9,648 nt of DNA from Pseudomonadota bacterium (lineage in GTDB: Bacteria; Pseudomonadota; Alphaproteobacteria; Reyranellales; Reyranellaceae). The notes beneath the pieces are model-generated. The model made no database searches, was not told the origin of the DNA, and saw only the letters and a list, made by a program, of their open reading frames with translations. The stretch is from contig JAEZIF010000095.1 of assembly GCA_023416135.1 (NCBI GenBank), positions 1 to 9,648 of the forward strand, read 5' to 3'. This document shows positions 1-6,650 of the stretch, one piece after another; the first letter of the stretch is position 1; every line of letters starts with the position of its first letter. Position numbers and translations under genes: made by a program.

Positions 1-428
1 AGGGCAGCGGACAGGCCCATCTCGACCTGATCGCGGGCCAGGTGCCGGCGCAGGTCGACCAGATCAACGCCGCCATCGGCCACATCAAGGCCGGCAAGAT
101 GCGCGCCATCGCCGTGTCGTCCGACAAACGCCTGCCGCAGCTGCCCGACGTGCCGACCATGAAGGAATCGGGCGTGAAGGGCCTGGAGGACTTCACCTTC
201 AGCACCTACACGGGCCTGTTCGCGCCCGCCAAGCTGCCGCCGGAGATCCTGGCCAAGCTCAACGCCGCCATGGTGACGGCGCTCGCCGATCCCGCCGTCA
301 TAAGGAAGTTCGCCGACCTCACGGCCGAGACCAAATCCAGCACGCCGCAGGAGCTCGCGGCAATGCTCGACAAGGAAGAGAAGCTGGTGGTGCCCCTGAT
401 CAAGAAGCTCGGCATCAAGGCGGAGTAA
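1..428 (+). CDS. Bug/TctC-family tripartite tricarboxylate transporter substrate-binding protein (5' partial)
   Basis: This is the C-terminal 141 codons of a periplasmic solute receptor; the reading frame is open from base 3, so the start lies outside the window. Receptors of this family bind carboxylates or other small organic acids in the periplasm and feed TctAB-type permeases, though many are orphans. Visible family signatures are a DLIAGQV segment, then HIKAGKMRAIAVSSDKR, QLPDVPTMKESG, the GLFAPAKLPPEILAKLNAA stretch and a helical tail with STPQELAAML. These match the order seen in the second lobe of Bug proteins. The TAA stop is followed 10 bases later by a perfect hairpin. No TctA or TctB gene is visible downstream, so a transporter partner cannot be assigned. 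The ligand is unknown. Family assignment is firm. Confidence 0.9.
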   Translation, partial: GSGQAHLDLIAGQVPAQVDQINAAIGHIKAGKMRAIAVSSDKRLPQLPDVPTMKESGVKGLEDFTFSTYTGLFAPAKLPPEILAKLNAAMVTALADPAVIRKFADLTAETKSSTPQELAAMLDKEEKLVVPLIKKLGIKAE

Positions 429-438
429 GGGCAGCAAA

Positions 439-461
439 GTGGTTCACAGTGCGTGAACCAC
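439..461 (+). terminator. Perfect 9-bp hairpin after the solute-receptor gene
   Basis: GTGGTTCAC (439-447) and its exact complement GTGAACCAC (453-461) flank a five-base loop. The hairpin begins 10 bases after the receptor stop codon, as a transcription terminator would, but no T-run follows, so it is at best an atypical intrinsic terminator. It could equally be an operator dyad or an mRNA-stabilising stem. Confidence 0.4.
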
Positions 462-472
462 ACTCCTGCTGA

Positions 473-631
473 ATCAGGTTCACCGAGCCGACCGTCCTTC
501 AGCTGCACGGCGTCGGCACCTTCGGCATTGCCTACGTCAATCCGTCCGACGACCCGCGCAAGAGCAACCGGCCTGCGCTGCTTGCAAGGGCTGCGCAAAA
601 GCGCGAAGGGAACAGAGTCCGAACGGAGTAG
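473..631 (+). pseudogene. Probable cupin-domain protein remnant (C-terminal fragment)
   Basis: An open stretch of 52 codons runs from just after an in-frame TGA (470-472) to a TAG at 629-631, with mostly G/C third positions and no plausible start codon at its head. The product contains VLQLHGVGTFGIAYVNPSDD followed by PRKSNRP. This resembles the closing strand and tail of small single-domain cupins, which often end in a VNP-x-DDPRK-like segment. I infer that the 5' part of a cupin gene was lost and this 3' end remains between the solute-receptor gene and the DUF486 gene. The residues after DDPRK look like run-on sequence. The cupin match is from memory of the family and is moderate at best; the stretch could instead be chance coding-like sequence. 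Its last bases carry the GGAG that probably serves the next gene. Confidence 0.4.
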
Positions 632-641
632 TTCTGTGCAT

Positions 642-1001
642 ATGACCTGGCTTCCCCCTGCCGTCGCCCCCATCGTCCTGCTGCTGATCTCCAACGTCTT
701 CATGACCTTTGCCTGGTACGGGCATCTGAAGTTCACCGATCGGCCATTATGGCTGGTGGTGGTGGCGAGCTGGGGCATCGCCTTCATCGAGTATTGCTTC
801 GCCGTCCCCGCCAACCGCTGGGGCCACACCGTCTATTCGGCGGCCGAGCTCAAGACCATGCAGGAGGTGATCACCCTCTCGGTGTTCGCGCTCTTCTCGG
901 TGCTCTATCTCGGCGAGCGCATCACACTGAACCACATCGTCGGCTTCGCCCTGATCTGCGGCGGCGCCTTCTTCGTCTTCCGCGGGCCGCTCCCCTCCTG
1001 A
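642..1001 (+). CDS. DUF486 family small membrane protein (DMT-superfamily-like)
   Basis: A 119-residue integral membrane protein with four hydrophobic segments (about 8-26, 36-55, 75-91 and 97-114). It carries the DUF486 hallmarks SNVFMTFAWYGHLKF (17-31), SWGIAFIEYCFAVPANR (43-59), YSAAELKTMQEVITL (65-79) and LNHIVGFALI (96-105). The length equals that of full-length family members. The fold is thought to be related to small multidrug-resistance/DMT transporters, but no substrate is established. Two starts are possible: ATG 642, used here, and GTG 636, two codons upstream. GTG 636 lies seven bases after GGAG (625-628), whereas ATG 642 lies 13 bases after it, so the GTG may be the true start. 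The longer open frame back to 453 is not conserved-looking and is rejected. The gene is probably monocistronic. Confidence 0.9.
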   Translation: MTWLPPAVAPIVLLLISNVFMTFAWYGHLKFTDRPLWLVVVASWGIAFIEYCFAVPANRWGHTVYSAAELKTMQEVITLSVFALFSVLYLGERITLNHIVGFALICGGAFFVFRGPLPS

Positions 1002-1028
1002 CCTTGCGCATGGCCCCTCGAGCAACTA

Positions 1029-1042
1029 GGTTACATGTAACC
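1029..1042. promoter_or_regulatory. Perfect 14-bp palindrome, likely MazE operator
   Basis: GGTTACATGTAACC is exactly self-complementary and ends one base before the AGGAG ribosome-binding site (1044-1048) of the antitoxin gene. MazE-type antitoxins bind palindromes overlapping their own promoter, so the placement fits autoregulation. A weak sigma-70-like pair, TTGCGC (1004-1009) and TAGGTT (1027-1032) with a 17-base spacer, would place the palindrome over the -10 region. The palindrome is directly seen; its role is inferred. Confidence 0.6.
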
Positions 1043-1057
1043 CAGGAGCCCATGGCG

Positions 1058-1282
1058 ATGGCCAAGTCCACTGCTCGCAAGTCGTCTCGCGACAAGGTCA
1101 GCGCGCATCGTGCGCGGCTGCGCGCCCAAGGCCTGCGCCCGATTCAGATCTGGGTGCCGGATATACGTTCTCCGCAATTCATCAAGGAAGCGCGCCGACA
1201 GTCACGTCTGGCCGCGCGGAGTTCCTACGCCGCCGACGATCAGGCATTCGTCGATGCGATTTCGGAAATGACGTTCGAGTGA
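1058..1282 (+). CDS. MazE-like antitoxin (DUF3018 family)
   Basis: A 74-residue basic protein matching the DUF3018/MazE-like antitoxin family: a basic N-terminus with KVSAHRARLRAQGLRPIQIW, then VPDIRSP, then a helix FIKEARRQSRLAA and an acidic tail with DDQAFVDAISEMTFE. Family members neutralise a MazF/PemK RNase by binding it through the C-terminal tail and bind DNA through the N-terminal part. ATG 1058 is chosen because AGGAG (1044-1048) lies nine bases upstream; ATG 1052, two codons earlier, would leave only three bases. Its TGA (1280-1282) overlaps the GTG start of the toxin gene (1279-1281), the standard antitoxin-first coupling. By eye the gene is richer in A/T than its neighbours, which fits horizontal acquisition. 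Confidence 0.85.
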   Translation: MAKSTARKSSRDKVSAHRARLRAQGLRPIQIWVPDIRSPQFIKEARRQSRLAARSSYAADDQAFVDAISEMTFE

Positions 1283-1608
1283 GGCGCTCGGAGCTATGGA
1301 CCGCCGCTGGCGGCCCTGGATATGTTGGCAAACCCCGGCCGGTGCTGATCGTCCAGGACGACCGCTTCAATGAAAACGACTCCATTACAGTCTGCCCGTT
1401 CACGAGCGATCCCAGCGACCTTCCGCTATTTCGCATCTTGATCGAGCCGTCACCACTCAATGGTCTTCGGCTGGCTTCGCGTGTGATGGCGGACAAGGTA
1501 TCGACGGTACCCCGCGGCAGGCTGGCCAGGAGGATGGGCCAACTGACTGCACAAGAGATGGCTCGCGTGGACCGAGCAATGCTCGTCTTCCTCGGGCTGG
1601 CTCACTGA
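1279..1608 (+). CDS. MazF/PemK-family endoribonuclease toxin
   Basis: A 109-residue PemK/MazF-fold toxin that would cleave RNA at short specific sequences when its antitoxin is degraded. Seen in the sequence: the N-terminal SELWTAAGG strand, the KPRPVLIVQDDRF core with Arg20 (the usual catalytic arginine context), VCPFTSDPSD (38-47) with the conserved Thr42 region, NGLRLASRVMADKVSTVPR (61-79) and the closing helix ending FLGLAH. All core elements are present and the length is typical, so the toxin is probably active. It starts at GTG 1279, overlapping the antitoxin stop by four bases (GTGA), with no separate strong Shine-Dalgarno sequence, so translation is likely coupled. The RNA cleavage specificity cannot be read from the sequence. 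Confidence 0.9.
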   Translation: MRRSELWTAAGGPGYVGKPRPVLIVQDDRFNENDSITVCPFTSDPSDLPLFRILIEPSPLNGLRLASRVMADKVSTVPRGRLARRMGQLTAQEMARVDRAMLVFLGLAH

Positions 1609-1614
1609 AGAAGT

Positions 1615-1630
1615 TCCCAACGGCTTGGGA
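1615..1630 (+). terminator. Short hairpin after the toxin gene
   Basis: TCCCAA (1615-1620) and TTGGGA (1625-1630) form a perfect six-base-pair stem with a CGGC loop, starting six bases after the toxin stop codon. Only a weak T-containing stretch follows, so its terminator function is uncertain. Confidence 0.3.
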
Positions 1631-1671
1631 TGATCTTGCCCGATTGTACGTAGACGCTTCGGGGGAGGCGA

Positions 1672-3441
1672 TTGACGGACCAGGCGCGCAGACGACGGAT
1701 TGAATGGGCGGCGTTCACAGCCGTCCTGCTGATTGCCGCCGTCCTGCGGCTGCTGCGGCTGGACGACAACGGTTTCGGCACGGCCTACTACGCCGCCGGC
1801 GTGCGCAGCATGCTGCAGGGCGCCTGGCTGTTCTTCTACAATGCGTTCGATCCCGCGGGCTTCATCTCGCTCGACAAACCGCCGATCGCCTTCTGGATCC
1901 AGACGGTCTTCGCCGCCGTCCTCGGCTACAGCGGCTGGTCGATCCATCTGCCGCAGGCGCTGGCCGGCATCGCCTCGGTGGCCCTGCTCTATCGTCTGGT
2001 GCGACCGCTCGGAGCGCCCGCCGCCGTCGTCGCGGCCCTGTTGCTGGCGATCATGCCCATCGCGGTCGCAGTCGACCGTTCGAACAACACCGATTCCTGG
2101 CTGATCTTCTTCCTGCTGCTGGCCGCGCGGGTCGCGCTGCGCGGCCGCGGCCTGTCGCTGGTGGTGGCGATGGCGCTGCTCGGCCTCGCCTTCAACACCA
2201 AGATGCTGGCGGCGTTGGTGTGCGGGCCGGCCCTGCTGGCGGGCTGGCTGCTGGCCGGGACGCTCGACTGGGGCCGGCGGCTGGCCTGGATGACGGCGGC
2301 CGCGGTCACGCTCGCAGTCGTCTCGCTCTCCTGGGCAGTGGCGTTCGATCTCACGCCCAAGGCGAGCCGGCCCTTTGCCGGCAGCAGCCACGGCAATTCC
2401 ATGCTCGAGCTCATCGTCATGCACAACGGGCTGGAGCGGTTCGTGCGCAACTCCCCAGCTCCTCCGCCGGCACCGGCACCGGCGCAGACCCAGCGCGTCG
2501 TCGCCTATGATGCCGTGCCGGTCGGGCCGCTGCGGCTGGCCGACCCCACCCTTGCCATGCAGTTCGCCTGGACCCTGCCGCTCGCGGTGCTGGGCGCGGT
2601 ATTCGCTTGGCGTCGGCGCCGCGCGCAGATCGCGCTGTGGAGCGTGTGGGCGCTCGCCTATGCCATCGTCTACAGTCTGGCCGGCGGCATCTTCCATGCC
2701 TATTACCTGTCGACGCTCGGGCCACCGCTGGCGGCGCTGGCCGGCATCGGCTGCTTCGAGCTCTGGCGGCGCGGCCCGACACATCTCGCCATTGGTCTCG
2801 GCGCCGCTGGCCTGTGGCAGGCCTGCATCGCCGGCGCGTCGCTGGGTTGGACGTCGATCTGGCTCGGCTTTCCTGTCGTGGCGCTGCTGGCCGCCGTCGC
2901 CGCCCAATGGCGCGCCAAGCGTCCGCCGGCCGTCATCGGCGGCATCGCCCTGCTGGTGCTGCCGGCACTGTGGTCGCTGAGCGCCGTGTTCGCCGCAGGC
3001 AATCTCACCTTGCCGTCAGCCAGTTTGCCGCGCTGGCTCGGCATGGATGACGGCCGAGGGCCGATCCTGTCGCGCAACAGGACGGCCCTGACCGACGACC
3101 CCAAGCTGCAGGCCTTCCTCGAGCAGCATCGCGGCAATGCGCGCTTCCTGCTGGCCACGCCAAACGCGCTGCTGGCAGCGCCGGTCATCATCCGCACCGG
3201 CCAGCCGGTCATGGCGTTCGGCGGCTTCTTCGGCAGCGACCCGGTGATGAGCGTCGATGCCTTCGCCAAGGCGGTCGAACGCGGCGAGGTGCGCTTCGTG
3301 GCGCTGGCCACCCACCTGAGCACGCGTGACTTCGACCGCTGGGTACGCGCCCATGGCACGGTGGTCGATCCGGCTCAATGGCGCTCGCTGCCGCCGGAGC
3401 CGCGGCGGGCGATCGTGCTGTACGATCTGCGAGCGAAGTAG
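1672..3441 (+). CDS. GT39/ArnT/YkcB-type membrane glycosyltransferase
   Basis: A 589-residue polytopic enzyme expected to move a sugar from a polyprenyl-phosphate carrier to an acceptor on the periplasmic face. Residues 11-29 form the first membrane helix. They are followed by the family's extracytoplasmic loop, AYYAAGVRSMLQGAWLFFYN (38-57) and DPAGFISLDKPPIAFW (60-75), then about ten more helices to residue 440. Other markers are DRSNNTDSW (135-143), NTKM (175-178), a proline-rich loop (262-272) and FHAYYLSTLGPPLAAL (341-356). A soluble C-terminal domain (about 445-589) contains IIRTGQPVMAFGGFFGSDP, as in YkcB-like proteins. The start is TTG 1672: an in-frame stop at 1651-1653 leaves no earlier start, and GGAGG (1664-1668) lies three bases upstream, which is close. 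The partner GT2 enzyme common beside ykcB is not in the window; donor and acceptor are unknown. Confidence 0.88.
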   Translation: MTDQARRRRIEWAAFTAVLLIAAVLRLLRLDDNGFGTAYYAAGVRSMLQGAWLFFYNAFDPAGFISLDKPPIAFWIQTVFAAVLGYSGWSIHLPQALAGIASVALLYRLVRPLGAPAAVVAALLLAIMPIAVAVDRSNNTDSWLIFFLLLAARVALRGRGLSLVVAMALLGLAFNTKMLAALVCGPALLAGWLLAGTLDWGRRLAWMTAAAVTLAVVSLSWAVAFDLTPKASRPFAGSSHGNSMLELIVMHNGLERFVRNSPAPPPAPAPAQTQRVVAYDAVPVGPLRLADPTLAMQFAWTLPLAVLGAVFAWRRRRAQIALWSVWALAYAIVYSLAGGIFHAYYLSTLGPPLAALAGIGCFELWRRGPTHLAIGLGAAGLWQACIAGASLGWTSIWLGFPVVALLAAVAAQWRAKRPPAVIGGIALLVLPALWSLSAVFAAGNLTLPSASLPRWLGMDDGRGPILSRNRTALTDDPKLQAFLEQHRGNARFLLATPNALLAAPVIIRTGQPVMAFGGFFGSDPVMSVDAFAKAVERGEVRFVALATHLSTRDFDRWVRAHGTVVDPAQWRSLPPEPRRAIVLYDLRAK

Positions 3442-3451
3442 GCCTCCATCA

Positions 3452-3488
3452 CCCTCCCCTGTCTTGCGGGCAAGGCAAGGAGAGAGGG
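3452..3488. terminator. Imperfect GC-rich hairpin between convergent genes
   Basis: Arms beginning CCCTC...TCTTGC (3452-3466) and ending GCAAGGAGAGAGGG (to 3488) can fold into an imperfect stem with bulges. It sits between the glycosyltransferase stop (3441) and the stop of the PepSY protein gene on the other strand (3493), so it could terminate transcription in both directions. CCCTCCCC...GGGAGAGGG-like stems are common between genes in GC-rich proteobacteria. Function is inferred from place and shape. Confidence 0.4.
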
Positions 3489-3490
3489 CT

Positions 3491-4768
3491 TTACTCCGCC
3501 GCTCTCGCCGCGGCGGCCGCCTGGATGGCGGCCTTGGCGCGCTCGCCGGCACGGCGATTGCGACGCTTCAGCCACCACATCAGGAAGCCGGTGATCGCGA
3601 ATACCGGGATGATCACGCCCGAGACGAACACCAGGAACTTGTAACCGCCGCCGAGGCCGATGCCGTAATGCAGCGCCCGCTGCCAGGCGATGATGCGCTC
3701 GCCCGTGCTCATGGTCTGCGGATCGAAGACGTCGACCACGCTCTTGCGGAAGGGATCGATGATCACCGTGACAATGGGCGCGCCTTCGGCATGGTCGGCT
3801 CGGATGAGCCCGACCCGCATGGCCTGGTCGGGACGGATCGACAGGAACGCATTCAGGAACCGGCCGTCGGGCACCTTCGAGCGCGCGAGCTCGACCGCCT
3901 CGTTGACGTCCATCGGCTGGGCTCCGCGCATCGGTTCGACGCGCGCCTGGAACATCGCCGCGCGCATGTCGCGGCCGGGCCATACCGCGTTGACGGCGGC
4001 CGAGATCTGCTGCGGAAAGGCGAGATAGACGCCGGTGAAGTTCACCAGCATGAACAGCACCAGGCTCCAGATGCCGACCGCGCCGTGCAGCTCGCGATTG
4101 AAGCGCACGCCCTTCGCCGTACGGCGCACCATGAAGGCCGCCTTCCACTGGCCGGGCCGCGGCCACCAGAGGTAAAGGCCCGAGCAACCCAGCACCAGCA
4201 GCGCCACGCCCAGCCAACCCACCAGCTCGCGACCAAGGCCGCCCGGGATGAAGAGGTGACCATGAAGGTCATGGAAGAAGCGCAGCCAACCGGTCATCGC
4301 CTGCTGGGTCTCAAGCACCTGCAGCGACACCGGATCAATCAGGATCTGCAGACTGCCGGCGAACGGGCTCTGCGTGGGGACGCGGCCTTGTGCCTGACCC
4401 TGGGCTTGGGCCTGGCCTTGTCCCTGCGGGCTACCACGGAACTGCTGCCGTTCATTCGCCATGCCCGGCCGCGACAGGCGCACCGCGGCGGGCTCGCCCA
4501 CCTCCATCGGCCAGCGCACGGCAATCGGGACGCGCGTCGGATCCTTCGAGGCAGTGCGGGCCGCTTCGATGAGCTCGGCCGGCGAGCGCCAGTCGCCGAT
4601 CGTCCTGGCCGGCGGCTCACCCTGACCCAGCAAATGCTCGATGTCGTGGCCGTAGACCAGCACCGCGCCGGTCACGCCCATCATGACCAACGGCAGCAGC
4701 AGGATCAGGCCGATCCACAGATGGAGCTGCTGCAGCCAATAGCGAAAGGTGCGCTGCTGCCTGGTCAC
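3491..4768 (-). CDS. PepSY-associated membrane protein, candidate inner-membrane ferric reductase
   Basis: A 425-residue PepSY_TM protein of the PiuB/iron-uptake type. Membrane helices lie near 17-39, 178-201, 232-251 and 376-400. Histidines at or beside the helices (His16 in LQQLHLWIG, His166/169/171 in FFHDLHGHLF, His228 in RELHG, His367 in ALHYG) are candidate haem or metal ligands. Two extracytoplasmic PepSY-like regions (about 50-155 and 255-355) contain LQILIDPVSLQVLE and VIIDPFRKSVVDVFDPQT. Related proteins such as FpvG reduce ferric siderophores in Pseudomonas; that role here is inferred from family and from position directly after feoB. The start is GTG 4768, with GAGGG (4777-4773) four bases upstream. 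A Q/G-rich insert occupies residues 114-129. The tail is Ala/Arg-rich. It is probably co-transcribed with feoAB. Confidence 0.82.
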   Translation of the reverse strand: MTRQQRTFRYWLQQLHLWIGLILLLPLVMMGVTGAVLVYGHDIEHLLGQGEPPARTIGDWRSPAELIEAARTASKDPTRVPIAVRWPMEVGEPAAVRLSRPGMANERQQFRGSPQGQGQAQAQGQAQGRVPTQSPFAGSLQILIDPVSLQVLETQQAMTGWLRFFHDLHGHLFIPGGLGRELVGWLGVALLVLGCSGLYLWWPRPGQWKAAFMVRRTAKGVRFNRELHGAVGIWSLVLFMLVNFTGVYLAFPQQISAAVNAVWPGRDMRAAMFQARVEPMRGAQPMDVNEAVELARSKVPDGRFLNAFLSIRPDQAMRVGLIRADHAEGAPIVTVIIDPFRKSVVDVFDPQTMSTGERIIAWQRALHYGIGLGGGYKFLVFVSGVIIPVFAITGFLMWWLKRRNRRAGERAKAAIQAAAAARAAE

Positions 4769-4788
4769 CGTGCCCTCGGTCGTCTCAT
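4765..4788 (-). other. Seven-codon mini-ORF bridging feoB and the PepSY gene
   Basis: On the minus strand an ATG (4788-4786) overlaps the last base of the feoB stop (TGATG). It encodes MRRPRAR and ends at a TGA (4767-4765) that overlaps the GTG start of the PepSY gene (GTGA). Four of the seven codons are Arg, three of them AGA, CGA and AGG, which are usually uncommon in GC-rich genomes. It could act as a relay for translational coupling, or be a chance product of the junction. No conservation can be judged from one sequence. Confidence 0.3.
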
Positions 4789-6650
4789 CAGCCGGCGCCG
4801 AGGGCTCGGGCGATCTGGTAGGTCGCGAGCGCGGCGACATAGGCCAGCGCCAGCATGTAGGCAAAGGTGATCCACATCCACTTCCAGCCACCTGTCTCGC
4901 GCCGGATGACGACGAGCGTGGAAGCGCACTGCGGTGCGAAGACATACCAGGCGAGCAAGGCGAGCGCCGTGCCGAGGCTCCAGCTCGCAACCAGGGCGCG
5001 ACCGATCTGCTCGGCGGCTTCCTCGCCGCCCGCGATCGCATAGATCGTGCCCAGCGAGCCGACCGCGACCTCGCGCGCCGCCATGCCGGGGATCAGCGCG
5101 ACATTGATCTGCCAATTGAAGCCGAGCGGCGCGGTGAGCGGCTGGATCGCCGAGCCGATCATGGCGGCGAGGCTGTAGCTTATCGCCGGCTCGGTGGCGC
5201 CTTCCGGAGGCTGCGGGAAACTGGCCAGGAACCAGATCAGGATCATCATCGAGGCGATGGTCGTGCCGGCCCGCTTGAGGAACGCCATCGCGCGCCCCCA
5301 CAGGCCGATGGCGAGGCTCCTGGCGCGCGGCATCTTGTAGTCGGGCAGCTCGAGCATGAAGGGCTCGCCCGGCGTGTCGCGCCAGATCAGGCGCTTCAGC
5401 ACGAACGACACCGCCAGCGCGCCGGCGATGCCGATCGCATAGAGGCCGAACATCACCAGCCCCTGCAGGCCGACGAAGCCCCAGACCTCGCGGTCGGGAA
5501 TGAAGGCGCCGATGATCAGGGTGTAGACCGGGATGCGCGCCGAGCAGGTCATCAACGGCGCCACCAGGATGGTGGTGAGCCGGTCGCGCCGGTTGTCGAT
5601 GACCCTGGTCGACATGATGCCCGGGATGGCGCAGGCGAAGGACGACAGCAGCGGAATGAAGGCGCGGCCGTGCAGTCCCGCACCGCCCATGATGCGGTCC
5701 ATCAGGAAGGCGGCCCGCGCCATATAGCCCAGGTCCTCGAGCACGAGGATGAAGAAGAACAGGATCACGATCTGCGGCAGGAACACGATGACCGCGCCCA
5801 CGCCGCCGATCAGGCCGTCCTTGAGGAAGCTCTTGACCAGCTCGGGCAGCGGAGCGCCTTCGACCTGGTCGCCCAGCCAATGGAAGGCCGCCTCGATCCC
5901 GTCCATCGCGGGCGCCGCCCAGGCGAACACCGCCTGGAACATGACGAACAGGATGGCGAGCAGCACGACCAGCCCGATCGCCGGATGGAGCAGCACCGAG
6001 TCGACCCGCGCCGTCAACGAATCGCGCTGTCCCGGACCGCGCACGACGGCGGCCAGCAGGCGATCGGCCTCGCGCTGGCCGACACGCAGGGCGTCGGCAT
6101 CGGGAGGCTGCCAGTCGGCCGCACCGGCCTTGAGCTGCTCGTCAAGACGCTTGTCGATGCCGGCCAGCAGGGCGTCGATGCCCCCGCGACGCACGGCCAC
6201 CGATTCGACGACCGGCACGCCGAGCTCACGCGACAGGCGCTCGATATCGATCGAGATGCCGCGCTTGCGGGCGATGTCCATCATGTTGAGCGACAGCATC
6301 ACCGGGCGGCCGACGCGCTTCAGCTCGAGCGCGAGCCGCAACGCCAGCCTGAGATTGGAGGCGTCGGCGACGCAGACGATGAGGTCGGGCACGACCTCGC
6401 TCTGCAGGCGGCCCAGCACGACGTCGCGTGTGATCTCCTCGTCCGGCGAGCGTGCGCGCAAGGAATAGGTGCCGGGCAGGTCGACGACCTGGATCGACCG
6501 GCCCGCCGGGGTCGTGAGCGGGCCGACCTTCTTCTCGACCGTGACGCCGGGGTAATTGGCGACTTTCTGGCGGCTGCCGGTCAGAGCGTTGAACAACGCG
6601 GTCTTGCCGCAGTTGGGATTGCCGACGAGTGCGACGACGGTGGCACTCAT
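4788..6650 (-). CDS. feoB: Ferrous iron transport protein B (short form)
   Basis: A 620-residue GTPase-gated Fe(II) transporter of the cytoplasmic membrane. The N-terminal G domain shows G1 GNPNCGKT (10-17), the G2 region YPGVTVEKK (33-41), G3 DLPG (57-60) and G4 NMMD (122-125). The membrane part shows both Gate motifs: FACAIPGIMSTR (338-349, Cys340) and TCSARIPVYTLI (368-379, Cys369). A later conserved Cys lies in FAPQCAST (571-578, Cys575). AAREVAVGSLGTIYAI (524-539) is also typical. Classic FeoB proteins such as that of E. coli have about 770 residues. Here the linker between the G domain (ending near 172) and the first helix (near 225) is short, and the C-terminus is trimmed, but no core motif is missing. 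ATG 6650 overlaps the feoA stop by four bases (ATGA), so translation is coupled. Confidence 0.96.
   Translation of the reverse strand: MSATVVALVGNPNCGKTALFNALTGSRQKVANYPGVTVEKKVGPLTTPAGRSIQVVDLPGTYSLRARSPDEEITRDVVLGRLQSEVVPDLIVCVADASNLRLALRLALELKRVGRPVMLSLNMMDIARKRGISIDIERLSRELGVPVVESVAVRRGGIDALLAGIDKRLDEQLKAGAADWQPPDADALRVGQREADRLLAAVVRGPGQRDSLTARVDSVLLHPAIGLVVLLAILFVMFQAVFAWAAPAMDGIEAAFHWLGDQVEGAPLPELVKSFLKDGLIGGVGAVIVFLPQIVILFFFILVLEDLGYMARAAFLMDRIMGGAGLHGRAFIPLLSSFACAIPGIMSTRVIDNRRDRLTTILVAPLMTCSARIPVYTLIIGAFIPDREVWGFVGLQGLVMFGLYAIGIAGALAVSFVLKRLIWRDTPGEPFMLELPDYKMPRARSLAIGLWGRAMAFLKRAGTTIASMMILIWFLASFPQPPEGATEPAISYSLAAMIGSAIQPLTAPLGFNWQINVALIPGMAAREVAVGSLGTIYAIAGGEEAAEQIGRALVASWSLGTALALLAWYVFAPQCASTLVVIRRETGGWKWMWITFAYMLALAYVAALATYQIARALGAG

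Noticed and set aside
453..641. N-terminal extension of the DUF486 protein from ATG 453
   Set aside because: The 63 extra residues are Ser/Arg/Thr-rich and out of frame with the cupin-like stretch; DUF486 proteins start just before the first membrane helix.
1450..2907. 485-codon open frame on the minus strand opposite the toxin and glycosyltransferase genes
   Set aside because: Low-complexity R/Q/G/H-rich product without motifs or a ribosome-binding site, lying fully opposite real genes.
3326..4870. 514-codon open frame on the plus strand opposite the PepSY gene
   Set aside because: Charged low-complexity product, antisense to a recognisable membrane protein; no family signature.
4769..5041. 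Upstream extension of the PepSY frame into feoB
   Set aside because: The added 91 residues are S/R/P-rich with no similarity to the family and overlap the conserved C-terminal end of FeoB.
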